A stretch of 64,000 bases of DNA from JAIXWP01 sp041391745 (GCA_041391745.1 JAWKNK010000018.1:5479-69478), one strand, 5' to 3'. Counted from the stretch's first letter, positions 1 to 8,174 are shown. Made by a program: numbers and translations. Notes: generated by a model from the sequence alone, not told the origin.

Positions 1-383
1 GGAATAGGTTGCAATGGATGAGTGATTTCAGAATTTCATCCAATTTTAATCAAACTACTTTGCTCTATACTCCTCAAACAAGTTTGTTTGCAAGCACTGA
101 TTTTGTTTACCGAAAATGGGACATGGGGTGGCAAGCACGCTGGGTAGGTTCGCGCTACTTTGAAACAGGTTTTGATAATCCTAGAAGTCTCGATCCTTAT
201 GCTGTACACGATGTATTTCTTGGTTGGAAAAACAGTATAGATCATCCCCTTTTTAGCATAAGAATTTTTGTAGAAAACATCTTTGATACTCGTTATGAAA
301 TGGTAAGAGCTTATGCTTTACCGGGAAGAGTTTTCGGTGTCCAATTGAATTTTAATCCATTAAATATTAGAAAGTCCAAATGA
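1..383 (+). CDS. TonB-dependent outer-membrane receptor, C-terminal end (partial)
   Basis: This is the last ~127 codons of a gene that begins before the window; the reading frame is open from base 3. The protein is rich in alternating aromatic and polar residues typical of outer-membrane beta strands. It ends with the usual receptor terminus: FVENIFDTRY, then the final strand GRVFGVQLNF, with a terminal aromatic-rich strand as in TonB-dependent receptors. Its stop codon overlaps the start of the next gene (ATGA, 380-383), so the two are translationally coupled. The partner is a beta-propeller lipoprotein, an arrangement known for BtuB-BtuG vitamin B12 uptake pairs; that assignment is inference, because the plug and most of the barrel lie outside the window. 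Confidence 0.85.
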   Translation, partial: NRLQWMSDFRISSNFNQTTLLYTPQTSLFASTDFVYRKWDMGWQARWVGSRYFETGFDNPRSLDPYAVHDVFLGWKNSIDHPLFSIRIFVENIFDTRYEMVRAYALPGRVFGVQLNFNPLNIRKSK

Positions 384-1428
384 GAAAGCTTGGTTACATT
401 TTATTAGCAGCAGTTATTTTTACTTCATGTAAAAAAGATGAGAAACAGGAAGAAACAAACACTCCAGTCGTTACAGAATCGGGTGTGTATGTGTTGAATG
501 AAGGCAGCTTCATGAATAACAATGCTTCAATTTCTTATATTAATAGTAATGATGAGGTAAGCCTCGATCCTTTTTCGAATGCAAACAACGGCATTGGACT
601 GGGCGATGTGTTGCAGTCGATGGTGATATTCAATAATGAGGCATATGCCGTATTAAACAACAGCGGTAAAGTTGAAGTTTTTGACGCAAAGACATTTGCC
701 AGTATTACTACCATTGAAAGTGTAAACTATCCAAGATATATTGTAGATGGTGGAAATGGAAAGTTGTACTTAACTACTGGAGCGTTTGCAGGAGAAGTAT
801 TGGTAATCGACCCGAATACTCATTCGGTTGTAAACAGCATAGCGGTGGGCAATGGTCCCGAGCAACTTATTGTTTCAAATGGCAAGTTGTTCGTTTGTAA
901 TTCAGGAGGCTTTGATGAAGACAACACCGTTTCGGTTATCGATTTAAATACGGAAGCTGTGATTGAAACATTGACCGTAGGCGACAGACCAGTTGATATT
1001 GATGTAGATGCAAGTGGCAATGTTTGGGTAATGTGTCAAGGTAAAACGGTTTACAATGAAGATTGGTCAGCTATCATTGAAGAAACTCCAGGTCGCCTTG
1101 TAAGAATTTTGGGAAGTTCACTTACCGTGAGCGGTAATGAAACAATTGGCGTAGTCGGCGATCATCCTTCCAAGTTGGAAGTCGAAGGGAATACCATTTA
1201 TTATGTCAATAATAACGTATATAAACTTTCTATAGGCAGCGAATTGCCTGGTGCTCTTTTTCGCGCAGGGATGTAGGCGCCATGGGTGTTGGTATTGACG
1301 GCAAATTGTGGGTAGCGAGTGTTTCAGATTTTGTAAGTCCAAGCACCGTTTATCGATTAAATGAAAGCGGAGGAGTAGAGGTGAGTTTCACCACGGGTAT
1401 CGCGACGAATAGTTTTTATTTTAAATAA
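380..1428 (+). CDS. Surface beta-propeller lipoprotein (YncE/DUF5074-like), frameshifted near its end
   Basis: The N-terminus is a lipoprotein signal ending FTSC, followed by the KKDEK spacer common in Bacteroidota lipoproteins. The body has repeated propeller blades: 'GVYVLNEGSF', 'VEVFDAKTFAS', 'VLVIDPNTHSVV', 'VSVIDLNTEAV', 'DIDVDASGNVWV'. The continuous frame stops at 1276, but the next frame at once continues with DVGAMGVGIDGKLWVASV and ends FYFK-stop at 1428, the normal end of the family. One missing G in the GGG at about 1267-1271 explains the break. It follows a TonB receptor with a 4-bp overlap, so it probably caps that receptor at the cell surface. The substrate is unproven; cobalamin (BtuG-like) is a reasonable guess from the gene pairing. 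Confidence 0.8.
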
Positions 1429-1430
1429 TC

Positions 1431-1565
1431 GAATAGTTAGGATAGTTAGGATAGTTAGAGTAGTTAGAATAGTTAGAATAGTTAGAATAGTTAGAATAGT
1501 TAGAATAGTTAGAATAGTTAGAATAGTTAGAATAGTTAAGAAAGTTAAATGAGTTAAGGGAGTTA
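1431..1565 (+). repeat. 9-bp tandem repeat array (GAATAGTTA), 15 units
   Basis: Fifteen head-to-tail 9-mers. Units 1-12 (1431-1538) are GAATAGTTA or one- to two-base variants; units 13-15 are degenerate but keep the GTTA ending. The array starts two bases after the stop of the propeller gene and ends where the IS3 remnant begins. The same family (TAACTNNNN on this strand) appears three times at 10942-10968 in the opposite orientation. Confidence 0.9.
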
Positions 1566-1921
1566 ATTGTTGAATGTGTTTATGCAGTTCAATTCCTGTT
1601 TTATAGTCTCTAAACTTCAAATGTTCGTATTTGAGAATCCTCCAGAACCGTTCGATGAAAATATTGTTGTTCGCTCGTCCTTTTCCATCCATTGAAATTT
1701 CGATTTTATGGCTCAATAGAAGGCTTGTATGTTCATTCGAGGTATATTGACTGCCTTGGTCAGTATTGACGATTTTATAGGCGCTCCAAATTGCTCAATA
1801 GCATCTTTCATTACCTCTGTAGTCCAATCGCTTGACATGGTATTAGACAGACTCCATCCAACGATGTATCTACTATAAACATCAATAATTGCGGACAAAT
1901 ACCGAAAGCCTGTTTTTATCG
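1566..1921 (-). pseudogene. IS3-family transposase OrfB, 3' fragment
   Basis: Reading leftwards, two frames together give the DDE integrase core: PIKTGFRYLSAIIDVYSRYI, WTTEVMKDAIEQFGAP, then after a frame change IEISMDGKGRANNNIFIERF and KYEHLKFRDYKTG. IFIERFW carries the third catalytic acidic residue. The start of OrfB is replaced by Rhs sequence at about 1921, and the C-terminus runs into the 9-bp array. It is a second, shorter copy of the element at 2761-3774. It is clearly inactive. Confidence 0.85.
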
Positions 1922-2095
1922 GAAGGGAATTTTGTTACCAATGGATCCATACCCAAAAACTTCCTAAGGGTGGCGTTGTAAATTCTGAAACCATAGTCGT
2001 ACGTGGTGGCTCCGCCGCCCATGCCTTCTTTGTCCAATTCTTTTCCATTGAACCCGTAACGATACGCCCCCCCCCTGGTTTATGCCTCTGATTCC
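1922..2095 (-). pseudogene. Rhs core-domain scrap
   Basis: In one open frame the reverse strand reads YRYGFNGKELDKEGMGGG, then YDYGFRIYNATLRKFLGMDP. This is the conserved Rhs-associated core that comes just before a variable toxin tip. The IS3 remnant interrupts it after DPLVTKF. The same core stretch recurs at about 5560, 7430 and 9130, all in the same orientation. Confidence 0.85.
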
Positions 2096-2165
2096 GAGTT
2101 TTCGGTTTCAAACTTTAAAATTAGTTTAGATAATTAATGCAAGACAATTCTCTTTTGGTTACAAT

Positions 2166-2657
2166 TTAATTCCAATTGCCCGTAGATCTCATCCACAAGT
2201 CCAAAGAGTCACGAATTGCTTCTAAATACTTTTTTTTAGAATGATCTATTACGGAAAAACTATATATTTTTTGAGGAATATTCGTATATCGTAAAATGGG
2301 TTGTTTTGACGGAAATTCACATTTCATTGCACTATCATAACTGAGGACATCTCTCTCACTTTTAAATTCTCTTACAACGCAATCCAACACAGCGACCGAG
2401 TCGGGGAATATGAAAGATTTCCAGTAAATCTTGAAAGGCACATCTAGTTTGGAACAACCGATTTTTTTTACAGTGTCCTCCTTGATGCAGATTGAATCTT
2501 TTTGAATAAAACCTTGCAATCTGAGGTTCATCGAAATCAAATCTGCTTGAGAGTCATCAGGCCATTCACAAAGATCACCCTTTTGCTGATAATGTTGGCA
2601 ACCACAAATCAAGAATACTGAGATCGCAATTATGATCAGTTTTTTTGAATAAGCCAT
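2166..2657 (-). CDS. Small lipoprotein next to an Rhs tip; possible immunity protein
   Basis: 163 residues. The N-terminus has Lys-rich residues, a hydrophobic stretch and a lipobox-like ICGC, so it is probably exported and lipidated. The rest is a soluble, acidic domain with several Cys, not recognised. Its ATG lies 22 bases inside the end of the preceding Rhs C-terminal scrap (2636-2760), so the two genes overlapped before an IS3 element cut the upstream one. Overlap directly downstream of an Rhs tip is the usual position of an immunity gene; that function is inference. A periplasmic lipoprotein immunity factor would imply a toxin acting in the periplasm. Confidence 0.65.
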   Translation of the reverse strand: MAYSKKLIIIAISVFLICGCQHYQQKGDLCEWPDDSQADLISMNLRLQGFIQKDSICIKEDTVKKIGCSKLDVPFKIYWKSFIFPDSVAVLDCVVREFKSERDVLSYDSAMKCEFPSKQPILRYTNIPQKIYSFSVIDHSKKKYLEAIRDSLDLWMRSTGNWN

Positions 2658-2760
2658 AGCTTACTTATTGTTTTATTGGTTTTGAGAACTCCTTTGTCGT
2701 CTGTCCACTTGTACCAATCATGGTTCGCTTTTAGTAACCATGCGTCTATAGAATTTAAGT
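2636..2760 (-). pseudogene. Tail of an Rhs C-terminal (toxin tip) cassette
   Basis: An open frame in the reverse strand starts at the IS3 edge and reads GNLNSIDAWLLKANHDWYKW, TDDKGVLKTNKTISKLWLIQ, KN-stop. It has no start codon of its own and overlaps the start of the lipoprotein gene. Its position between the IS3 element and a candidate immunity gene, in the orientation of all the Rhs pieces here, suggests it is the last ~41 residues of a displaced Rhs tip. The family of the tip is unknown. Confidence 0.55.
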
Positions 2761-2809
2761 TACCCCCAATCTTAAAACAGTGACTTATCAAAAATAATTG
2801 TTTTTTATT

Positions 2810-3430
2810 CTAAGCCGCATTCGATGCGAAATAAATTTCTGCTGGTCTTTTGTCTAATGTGGTGTGCTTTCTTTCGTTGTAATACTCGAGCATAAATTCT
2901 TAAATATGCTTGTGCAGATCAAGACCTGTTTTGTAGTCCTTGAATTTGAGGTGTTCGTATTTGAGAGTTCTCCAAAACGGTTCGATGAAAATATTGTCGG
3001 TCGCTCGTCCTTTTCCAACCATTGAAATTTCGATTTTACGACTCAATAAAAGGCTTGTATGTTCATTCGAGGTATATTGACTGCCTTGGTCAGTATTGAC
3101 GATTTTAGGCGCTCCAAATCGCTAAATGGCAACTTTTATTACCTCAGTAGTCCAATCGCTTGTCATGGTATTAGACAGACTACATCCAACGATGGATCGA
3201 CTATAAAAATCAATAATTGCGGACAAATACAGAAAGCCTGTTTTCACAGGTATACAAGTGATATCATAGCCCAAACTTGATTTTGGATGATCGATTTTCA
3301 AGTTTCTCAAATGAAATGAATACTTGTGATGTTTATTATTTGCAGGCGATGTATGAGGACCAGAAGCAAGAGCATTAAGACCGAGAAGTTTGTAAATACG
3401 TGCCACTCTTTTCTCGCGAAAGATTTAACT
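2810..3430 (-). pseudogene. IS3-family transposase OrfB (internal deletion, in-frame stops)
   Basis: The frame begins right after OrfA with LSREKRVARIYKLLGLNALA, which in intact relatives lies about 100 residues into OrfB, so the helix-turn-helix region is deleted. It continues with SSLGYDITCIPVKTGFLYLS, then AIIDFYSRSIVG. An in-frame stop lies at 3122-3124. After it, RFGAPKIVNTDQGSQYTSNE follows, then IFIEPFWRTLKYEHLKF, in which the usual ERFWR has become EPFWR. A second stop is at 2900-2902, and the protein ends YNERKHTTLDKRPAEIYFAS. It is inactive. Confidence 0.85.
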
Positions 3431-3711
3431 TAATGTTTTTTTAGAAAGTCAACCTCAACAGTAAGTTGGCCGATTTTGGCCAGTAATTTTTCCTTCTCTT
3501 TATCACGAGTTGCATCGTCATTTGAGGCATTCCCTCCATTAAATGCATTCGAGGCATTTTCTAAAAAATCCTTTTTCCAAGTAACTATTTGATTGGGATG
3601 AACTTCAAAACGCTGGGCTAATACCTGAATAGTCTCGCGTTCTTTGATTGCCTCTAAGACAACCTTTGTTTTAAATTCTGCACTAAATGTTCGTCTGAAT
3701 CCTTGTACCAA
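3430..3711 (-). CDS. IS3-family transposase OrfA
   Basis: 93 residues with the OrfA pattern: FRRTFSAEFKTKVVLEAIK, then the helix-turn-helix QVLAQRFEVHPNQIVTWKKD, then a C-terminal leucine/lysine coiled region ending VDFLKKH. The reading start is a TTG. OrfA binds the inverted repeats and in intact elements is fused to OrfB by a -1 frameshift on an A-rich slip site; a run of six A is present just before the stop. Its partner OrfB is deleted and has stops, so this gene has no active element to serve. Confidence 0.85.
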   Translation of the reverse strand: MVQGFRRTFSAEFKTKVVLEAIKERETIQVLAQRFEVHPNQIVTWKKDFLENASNAFNGGNASNDDATRDKEKEKLLAKIGQLTVEVDFLKKH

Positions 3712-3774
3712 AATTGTAGATTTAATACCTGTTTTACAACATAGGCACTGTTCCTAATTTTTTTTGTGGGGGTA

Positions 3775-3897
3775 TCTCATCAAATGCGTCAGAAAACTCT
3801 GATAGCTCACGCCACGTTCTTTGCAAAATGCCACTTTACTTAATCCTGATTGGTGAAAATCTGAAATCACCTCAGCCCAATTTTGTTTTGTTCTCAT
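3775..3897 (-). pseudogene. IS66-family accessory protein, N-terminal fragment
   Basis: From the ATG at 3897 the reverse strand reads MRTKQNWAEVISDFHQSGLS, then KVAFCKERGVSYQSFLTHL, the start of the small accessory protein found in IS66-type elements. The frame runs into the end of the IS3 element at 3774 and stops at 3754. Only about 40 residues remain. Confidence 0.6.
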
Positions 3898-3962
3898 GCG
3901 TCAAAAGAATAACTTCGGTCGAAAAGAATCAATATGCAGTTGGCCGTGGGGTTACTTTGCAC

Positions 3963-4008
3963 CCGAAGATAAACATTTTACTTCACTTATCTTATTATCC
4001 ATCTACGG
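3963..4008 (-). pseudogene. Tiny Rhs scrap
   Basis: The reverse strand reads MDNKISEVKCLSSGAK. This matches the VDSKISEVKFISSSDK segment of the Rhs pieces at about 6090-6130 and 9705-9745, also at the DNA level. It shows that Rhs sequence once extended through this spot. Confidence 0.55.
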
Positions 4009-4023
4009 ATATAATTATTCATC

Positions 4024-4140
4024 AGCTCATCAGATATTACGCAGCGTTCGACGATGATGTATTCTTTTTTGATCAGCTGCCAAGCAAGCAACTTCAATCC
4101 AGAAGAATGGTTAGAAGATCTGCTGCTCAGAATCAAATGA
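4024..4140 (+). pseudogene. IS66-family transposase, C-terminal fragment
   Basis: On the plus strand the frame reads SDITQRSTMMYSFLISCQAS, NFNPEEWLEDLLLRIK-stop, similar to the C-terminal end of IS66 transposases (…MMYSFL.TCK…NP.EWL.D.L.R). A stop lies upstream at about 4012. Its direction is opposite to the IS66 accessory fragment at 3775-3897, so the two are not a simple remnant of one intact element. Bases 4141-4270 hold nothing recognisable. Confidence 0.6.
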
Positions 4141-4270
4141 ACTAAATAATGCGACCTCACCAATCTGCTTCCTCACCTCTTGAAAAATTCAAAACTGTAA
4201 AAAGTTATATTTTTAAAGACTTGCTTGAGCGGGGGGATAAAACGTAAAAGGCAGATAAGATTTTACGGGA

Positions 4271-4666
4271 TTATAAATCATCGTGTTCATTGACATCTGA
4301 ATTTAACTTCTTGCGATGTTTATACCTTTTTAAAAATTCGTAAAAAAAAGGTATGCATGAAACAATGGTTGTAATTGAAGATCTCTTCAATGCAAAAACC
4401 CAATCACCTGGTAATCTAATAAAGTTTTGATATACAAAAAAACCTATAAAAGCGGCTATAGCTGTTAAAACTAACCTTGTTTCCATTTTTGATCGAACTA
4501 CAAATTTTATTAATGTGAAATAAATTAAGTAATAAATAAAAAAATAAATTAAAAAGTATTTTGGACCATTCTTTAAACCCAATATGATGTGAGAAGTAAA
4601 ATCAAAAATGAGCATTCCAATGACGGAGAAACAAAAAATAATCATAAAATATTTGACTCGACTCAT
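4271..4666 (-). CDS. Small multi-pass membrane protein; candidate immunity protein
   Basis: 131 residues with about four hydrophobic segments (residues ~7-28, ~37-57, ~65-82, ~93-110) and a charged C-terminal tail. It starts 14 bases after the stop of the Rhs 3' piece at 4681 and has the same direction. AT content is higher than in the flanking housekeeping genes, as expected for exchanged Rhs cassettes. No family was recognised. Immunity proteins of this topology protect against toxins that act at the inner membrane; calling it an immunity protein here rests on position only. Confidence 0.6.
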   Translation of the reverse strand: MSRVKYFMIIFCFSVIGMLIFDFTSHIILGLKNGPKYFLIYFFIYYLIYFTLIKFVVRSKMETRLVLTAIAAFIGFFVYQNFIRLPGDWVFALKRSSITTIVSCIPFFYEFLKRYKHRKKLNSDVNEHDDL

Positions 4667-4680
4667 ATGATAGAATAAAA

Positions 4681-6303
4681 TTAGTTAGATAGGCCCTTTT
4701 TTACTTTTTCGCCAGCCCCTGGTAATTTTTTAATTGCAGAATTCATTACTTTACCATTAATGTCTAGTATATCTACGACTTCTTTTTTCACATCATCAGG
4801 CAGTTTATTATAGAAATCATTGAAATTTGAATCATCTCTTTGAGCTGATTTAGTTTCATTTGAATCACTGCCAGCTGTTTCAGAGTTGCTAGCTTCAATG
4901 CTGTTTTCATCTTGGTCTAAAACTTTTTGATAATAGAAAAACTCATCTGTTTCTTCGGTAACAGACTCAACAACTGCCTCCATACTTCCCAAATCTTGGT
5001 CGAAAATTGCCCCATATAAACTTGGCTCAGTATATCTACTTCCAAATTTTAAAGTTGTAATTGTTCTTGTTACTGTAGTAACTAGAACATCTCCGATCAT
5101 TTCCCAATTTTCAAGATGCTGCTCAGTTGTGGTTATTGTGTATACAATTGCACTAACCCAATAAGCATTTACCCCTCCAGAAGTAAGTTTAACCCAATCC
5201 GCAACCGAAGAAGACATTGACTCAACTCTTGAAATATTCCGAAAGTGAACTATCTCCTCATTCAAATCAACCTTTTTCACAATAGTTTTATCATCAACAT
5301 ACTTCAAAGGAGTTGTTCCATGACAACTAGCTTTTTCAGGTGAATTGGGTAAGGCCCTAAAATCTAATGGCTCTAGGCCATCAAGGTCAACGCTTGTTAT
5401 TGGTGTTAATCCAGCAAATTGATATGGGGTTAACCAAGCAAAACTTGAACTCAGCGGATCCACACTCAAAAACTTTGCAAGTGCTGGATTGTAAATACGG
5501 AACCCGTAGTCATATGTATTTCCGCCCCCGCCCATGCCTTCATCATCAATCTCCTTCCCATTATACCCATATCGATACTCCTCACCACTCCAACTCCTGC
5601 CGCTTAACGTAACTCCAAAAGGTGAATAGTCTTGGGAGGAAATAACATACGCCACAAAACTTTGCACCACGCCGCTTTGAACGATAGGGAGTTTTTGGTC
5701 GCCGATAACTGAGAGAACATTGCCTAAGTGATTCGACAACTCGTATTGCCTAAAAAGCCGAGTGTGTTGGAGACGACTACATCAATTTATCTTCCACCGA
5801 AAAATCATCCTCATTGATCGCAACCATCGCATTGTTGCTGTAGGTATAAGAATATTCTAATTTCTCCGTGATCATTCCAATTCGCGAAGAACCGTAGATG
5901 TGGCGCTCGGAAAGGTGATAAGACTCCGGTGTTTCTAAATCATGTTCGTAAACGGCCATCACATTACCACTCGCATCACGAACATAGAATGTAATGTGCT
6001 TCGCAAACTCCGTCTGCCCATCCATTACATATTTCGCCACTCGATTTCCCATTGCATCATACTCAAACTTCAAGTTATCCTTGTCACTCGAAGATATGAA
6101 TTTTACTTCACTTATTTTACTATCCACCCTCCAAATAATCTCTTCGATTCCTTCTAACGCATCACTCTTGAGTTCTCCGATTTCTGAATAGATGTAATTA
6201 TTGTTCTCTGGATCTACATTTCCATTGAGAAGCGTTACTGCTGATGTGTTACCTATTCCTCCTTCTCCAACATCACCCGAGGCATCTTCTACGTGATAAA
6301 GCC
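4681..6303 (-). pseudogene. Displaced Rhs 3' piece with a distinct C-terminal tip
   Basis: The piece begins abruptly at 6303 in the segment RWLYHVEDASGDVGEGGIGN. It is nearly identical to the larger Rhs gene at 8175-10941 as far as SSQDYSPFGVTLSGR. The core follows: EEYRYGYNGKEIDDEGMGGG, YDYGFRIYNPALAKFLSVDP, ITSVDLDGLEP. After that comes a tip of about 240 residues unlike the other copy, with acidic, Ser/Glu-rich linkers and a Lys-rich end (AIKKLPGAGEKVKKGLSN). Two frameshifts lie at about 5740 and 5775. There is no start region. Tip function is not recognised; a small membrane protein follows. Confidence 0.85.
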
Positions 6304-6313
6304 ATCGTCGCTT

Positions 6314-7297
6314 TTATTTCTCGTAATCTCCATTACCAAAGAGCTCATGAAGCTTCTGTTGTAAAAGCTTCTTATCAGGAAGTTGTGTTTTATATTCCGC
6401 CACCATGGTGGGAGATAAGCTTCTGCTCAATGAGTATTCCACAACCTCACTGTCTTTGTCTTTACACAATAAGATACCAATACTTGGATTTTCATTCTCT
6501 TTTTTCACATCTCTGTCTAAAGCCTCCAAATAAAAATTCAATTGACCTAATTGATCAGGTCTAAACTTGTCTGCCTTAAGTTCAAATGCCACCAAGCATT
6601 GGAGTCCTCTATGGTAAAAAAGCAAATCAATAAAAAAATCGCTGTTGCCAACTTGCAACTTATACTCTTCACCTATAAATAAAAAGTCCTTTCCAAGTTC
6701 GAGAATGAAATTTTTCATTTGTTTTACAAGTCCTCGCTGCAAATCACTCTCATTATGAAGACTAGACAAGTTCAAAAACTCAAATACATAACTATCTTTA
6801 AATGTATTTGATATGTCTTGATTACTCTCTCTCAACGGTGTTGAGAGTTTTGAATTACCAATCATTGTCCGCTCAAAGAGGCTTGCAGAGATTTGGCGCT
6901 CGAGCTCCCTAAAACTAAAGCTTTCTTGCACTGCTAGCCGCAAATAGAACTCTCTTTCTTCAAAAGTCTTACACCTTGAAAAGATAGCCAAATTGTGGGA
7001 CCAACTAATTTCTCTCAACAGTGTTGAGAGATTTGGAAAATCCTTGTAAGTCTCATAAAACTGTTTCATTCTCCAAATATTCTTATCGGAGAATCCCTTT
7101 AAATCTGGCTCTTGACTTTTTAAAAAACTTGCCAAATCCATTACTACTGAGTCGCCCCATTCAGATTGTTCAATCTTCCTGTGGATATATTCCCCAATAT
7201 TCCAATAGAGGTCTATAAGTTCCGTATTAACGGCTTTTACAGCTTTGGACCGAGATTGTCTTATTAGCTGAATAATATATGTAAAACGATTATCCAT
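6314..7297 (-). CDS. YhcG/DUF1016-family PD-(D/E)XK nuclease
   Basis: 327 residues, full length for the family. The N-terminal DUF1016 domain (residues ~5-170) shows ELIDLYWNIGEYI, KNIWRMKQFYETY, LREISWSHNLAI and FYLRLAVQESFSFRELERQI. The C-terminal nuclease domain (about 180-320) has FFIDLLFYHRGLQCLVAFEL, followed by KADKF: the Asp and Glu-x-Lys of the PD-(D/E)XK fold, so it is probably catalytically competent. It sits between two Rhs pieces; its stop is only ~10 bases from the Rhs junction at 6303. Relatives occur beside restriction and other defence genes, but the natural role is not settled. The coding region contains two copies of a short palindrome (6829-6847 and 7012-7030). Confidence 0.88.
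   Translation of the reverse strand: MDNRFTYIIQLIRQSRSKAVKAVNTELIDLYWNIGEYIHRKIEQSEWGDSVVMDLASFLKSQEPDLKGFSDKNIWRMKQFYETYKDFPNLSTLLREISWSHNLAIFSRCKTFEEREFYLRLAVQESFSFRELERQISASLFERTMIGNSKLSTPLRESNQDISNTFKDSYVFEFLNLSSLHNESDLQRGLVKQMKNFILELGKDFLFIGEEYKLQVGNSDFFIDLLFYHRGLQCLVAFELKADKFRPDQLGQLNFYLEALDRDVKKENENPSIGILLCKDKDSEVVEYSLSRSLSPTMVAEYKTQLPDKKLLQQKLHELFGNGDYEK
6829..6847. repeat. Palindrome CTCTCAAC-GGT-GTTGAGAG inside the nuclease gene
   Basis: Perfect 8-bp arms with a 3-base loop, lying in frame in the DUF1016 gene, where it encodes LSTPLRE. An almost identical palindrome lies about 180 bases upstream in the same gene. Confidence 0.8.
7012..7030. repeat. Palindrome CTCTCAAC-AGT-GTTGAGAG inside the nuclease gene
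   Basis: Same 8-bp arms as the copy at 6829-6847 and a one-base different loop. Here it encodes LSTLLRE, in the conserved LREISW stretch. Confidence 0.8.
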
Positions 7298-7360
7298 TAT
7301 CTGTTTCGAAAGCTATAAATCTATTTTTTTCTATTAATTGAGTTGGTCAGTATTCCTCAT

Positions 7361-7470
7361 TTTGTCTTCATCATCTAACTCCTTCCCATTAAACCCATAC
7401 CGATATCCCTCACTCCAACTCCTGCCACTTAAAGTTGCACCGAAGGGGGAATAGTCTTGGGAGGTGATAT
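7361..7470 (-). pseudogene. Rhs core-domain scrap
   Basis: Reverse-strand frame: HITSQDYSPFGATLSGRSWS, EGYRYGFNGKELDDED. This is the stretch just before the tip in the other Rhs copies, with no tip left. It lies between the DUF922-type gene and the DUF1016 nuclease gene. Bases 7471-7626 hold no recognisable gene. Confidence 0.85.
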
Positions 7471-7626
7471 GAGGATGTTTTGTTTTCAATTTTTCTTTTT
7501 AGTTGAAAGTAAAAATAGGAAAAAGAAATATACCGACAATTGAAGAATTCTCTTTGCGAAACTTTGCTTACTCCGCGGCTTTTCTAGATATAAGGGTTAC
7601 TTAATATGAATGAGTGTCTTTTATAA

Positions 7627-8169
7627 CTACTTCACAATTACGTAATCAGTATTGACCAAAATTGAGCTTAAAGAATCGATTTTAAATTTTGTTTGCTCTT
7701 CCCATCTTGACTGCTCAGAAACATTTTGTGAATAATTGGTTTCAAAGTCATAAAGGGATTGTATCTGATCATATCTTTCACTTATACTGTCAGCTATTCT
7801 TCTCATCTCATTCCTGACATCAGGTTTGTTTCTTAGCTTACCAACTTCAATTAATGTCTGCAACGCCCCTTCTTGCATCAAATCAAAGTGACATTGTTCA
7901 TGCCCAAGAAGTTGTGATGAAATCTCGTTTGTCTTAATCCAACTCTTTGATTTATCAAAATAAGCATAAACTGTGAGCTTCCATCCCATATAAACAGGTT
8001 CAATTGTGGAGGTAATTCCTACAAAAGACGATGCGGAATGTCTTGAGTATGTTTGAGGGACACATTTAAAATCTTCAATTTGCAATTTACGAGAATTGCT
8101 CCAAACAATAATATCATTTGTTTGATCTAACATTAAAATAAGCAACAAAGCTAAAAGAACGGTTTTCAT
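7627..8169 (-). CDS. Secreted DUF922-like zinc-protease-type protein
   Basis: 180 residues. A short hydrophobic N-terminus (VLLALLLILML) suggests export. The core has DIIVWSNSRKLQIEDF, then the metal-binding motif HEQCH at residues 90-94 in LLGHEQCHFDL, as in DUF922 proteins ('predicted secreted Zn-dependent protease'; usual form HEQGHF). The C-terminal half is helical and charged. It begins 5 bases after the stop of the Rhs tip at 8175, so it is probably co-transcribed with it. It could be an immunity or accessory protein of that tip, or simply the next gene. A Cys replaces the usual small residue in the motif. Confidence 0.7.
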   Translation of the reverse strand: MKTVLLALLLILMLDQTNDIIVWSNSRKLQIEDFKCVPQTYSRHSASSFVGITSTIEPVYMGWKLTVYAYFDKSKSWIKTNEISSQLLGHEQCHFDLMQEGALQTLIEVGKLRNKPDVRNEMRRIADSISERYDQIQSLYDFETNYSQNVSEQSRWEEQTKFKIDSLSSILVNTDYVIVK

Positions 8170-8174
8170 ATAGT

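Larger units (their letters stand above)
2761..3774 (-). mobile_element. IS3-family insertion sequence remnant
   Basis: Imperfect terminal inverted repeats: both ends begin TACCCCCA and share an internal AACAGTG (2776-2782, and 3746-3752 on the other strand). Between them lie OrfA and a broken OrfB on the minus strand. At about 1.0 kb it is shorter than usual for IS3 because the first ~80-100 codons of OrfB are missing. No target-site duplication is visible. It sits inside an Rhs tip on one side and an IS66 fragment on the other. Confidence 0.75.

Noticed and set aside
1431..1565. A CRISPR-like array
   Set aside because: The units are 9 bp with no unique spacers; it is a simple tandem repeat.
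1357..1716. A 119-residue minus-strand protein with LTILTI repeats
   Set aside because: It is the translation of the 9-bp array joined to the transposase fragment; no gene.
3828..4145. A 105-residue plus-strand protein
   Set aside because: It crosses the IS66 accessory fragment, an Rhs scrap and an IS66 transposase scrap in the wrong frames.
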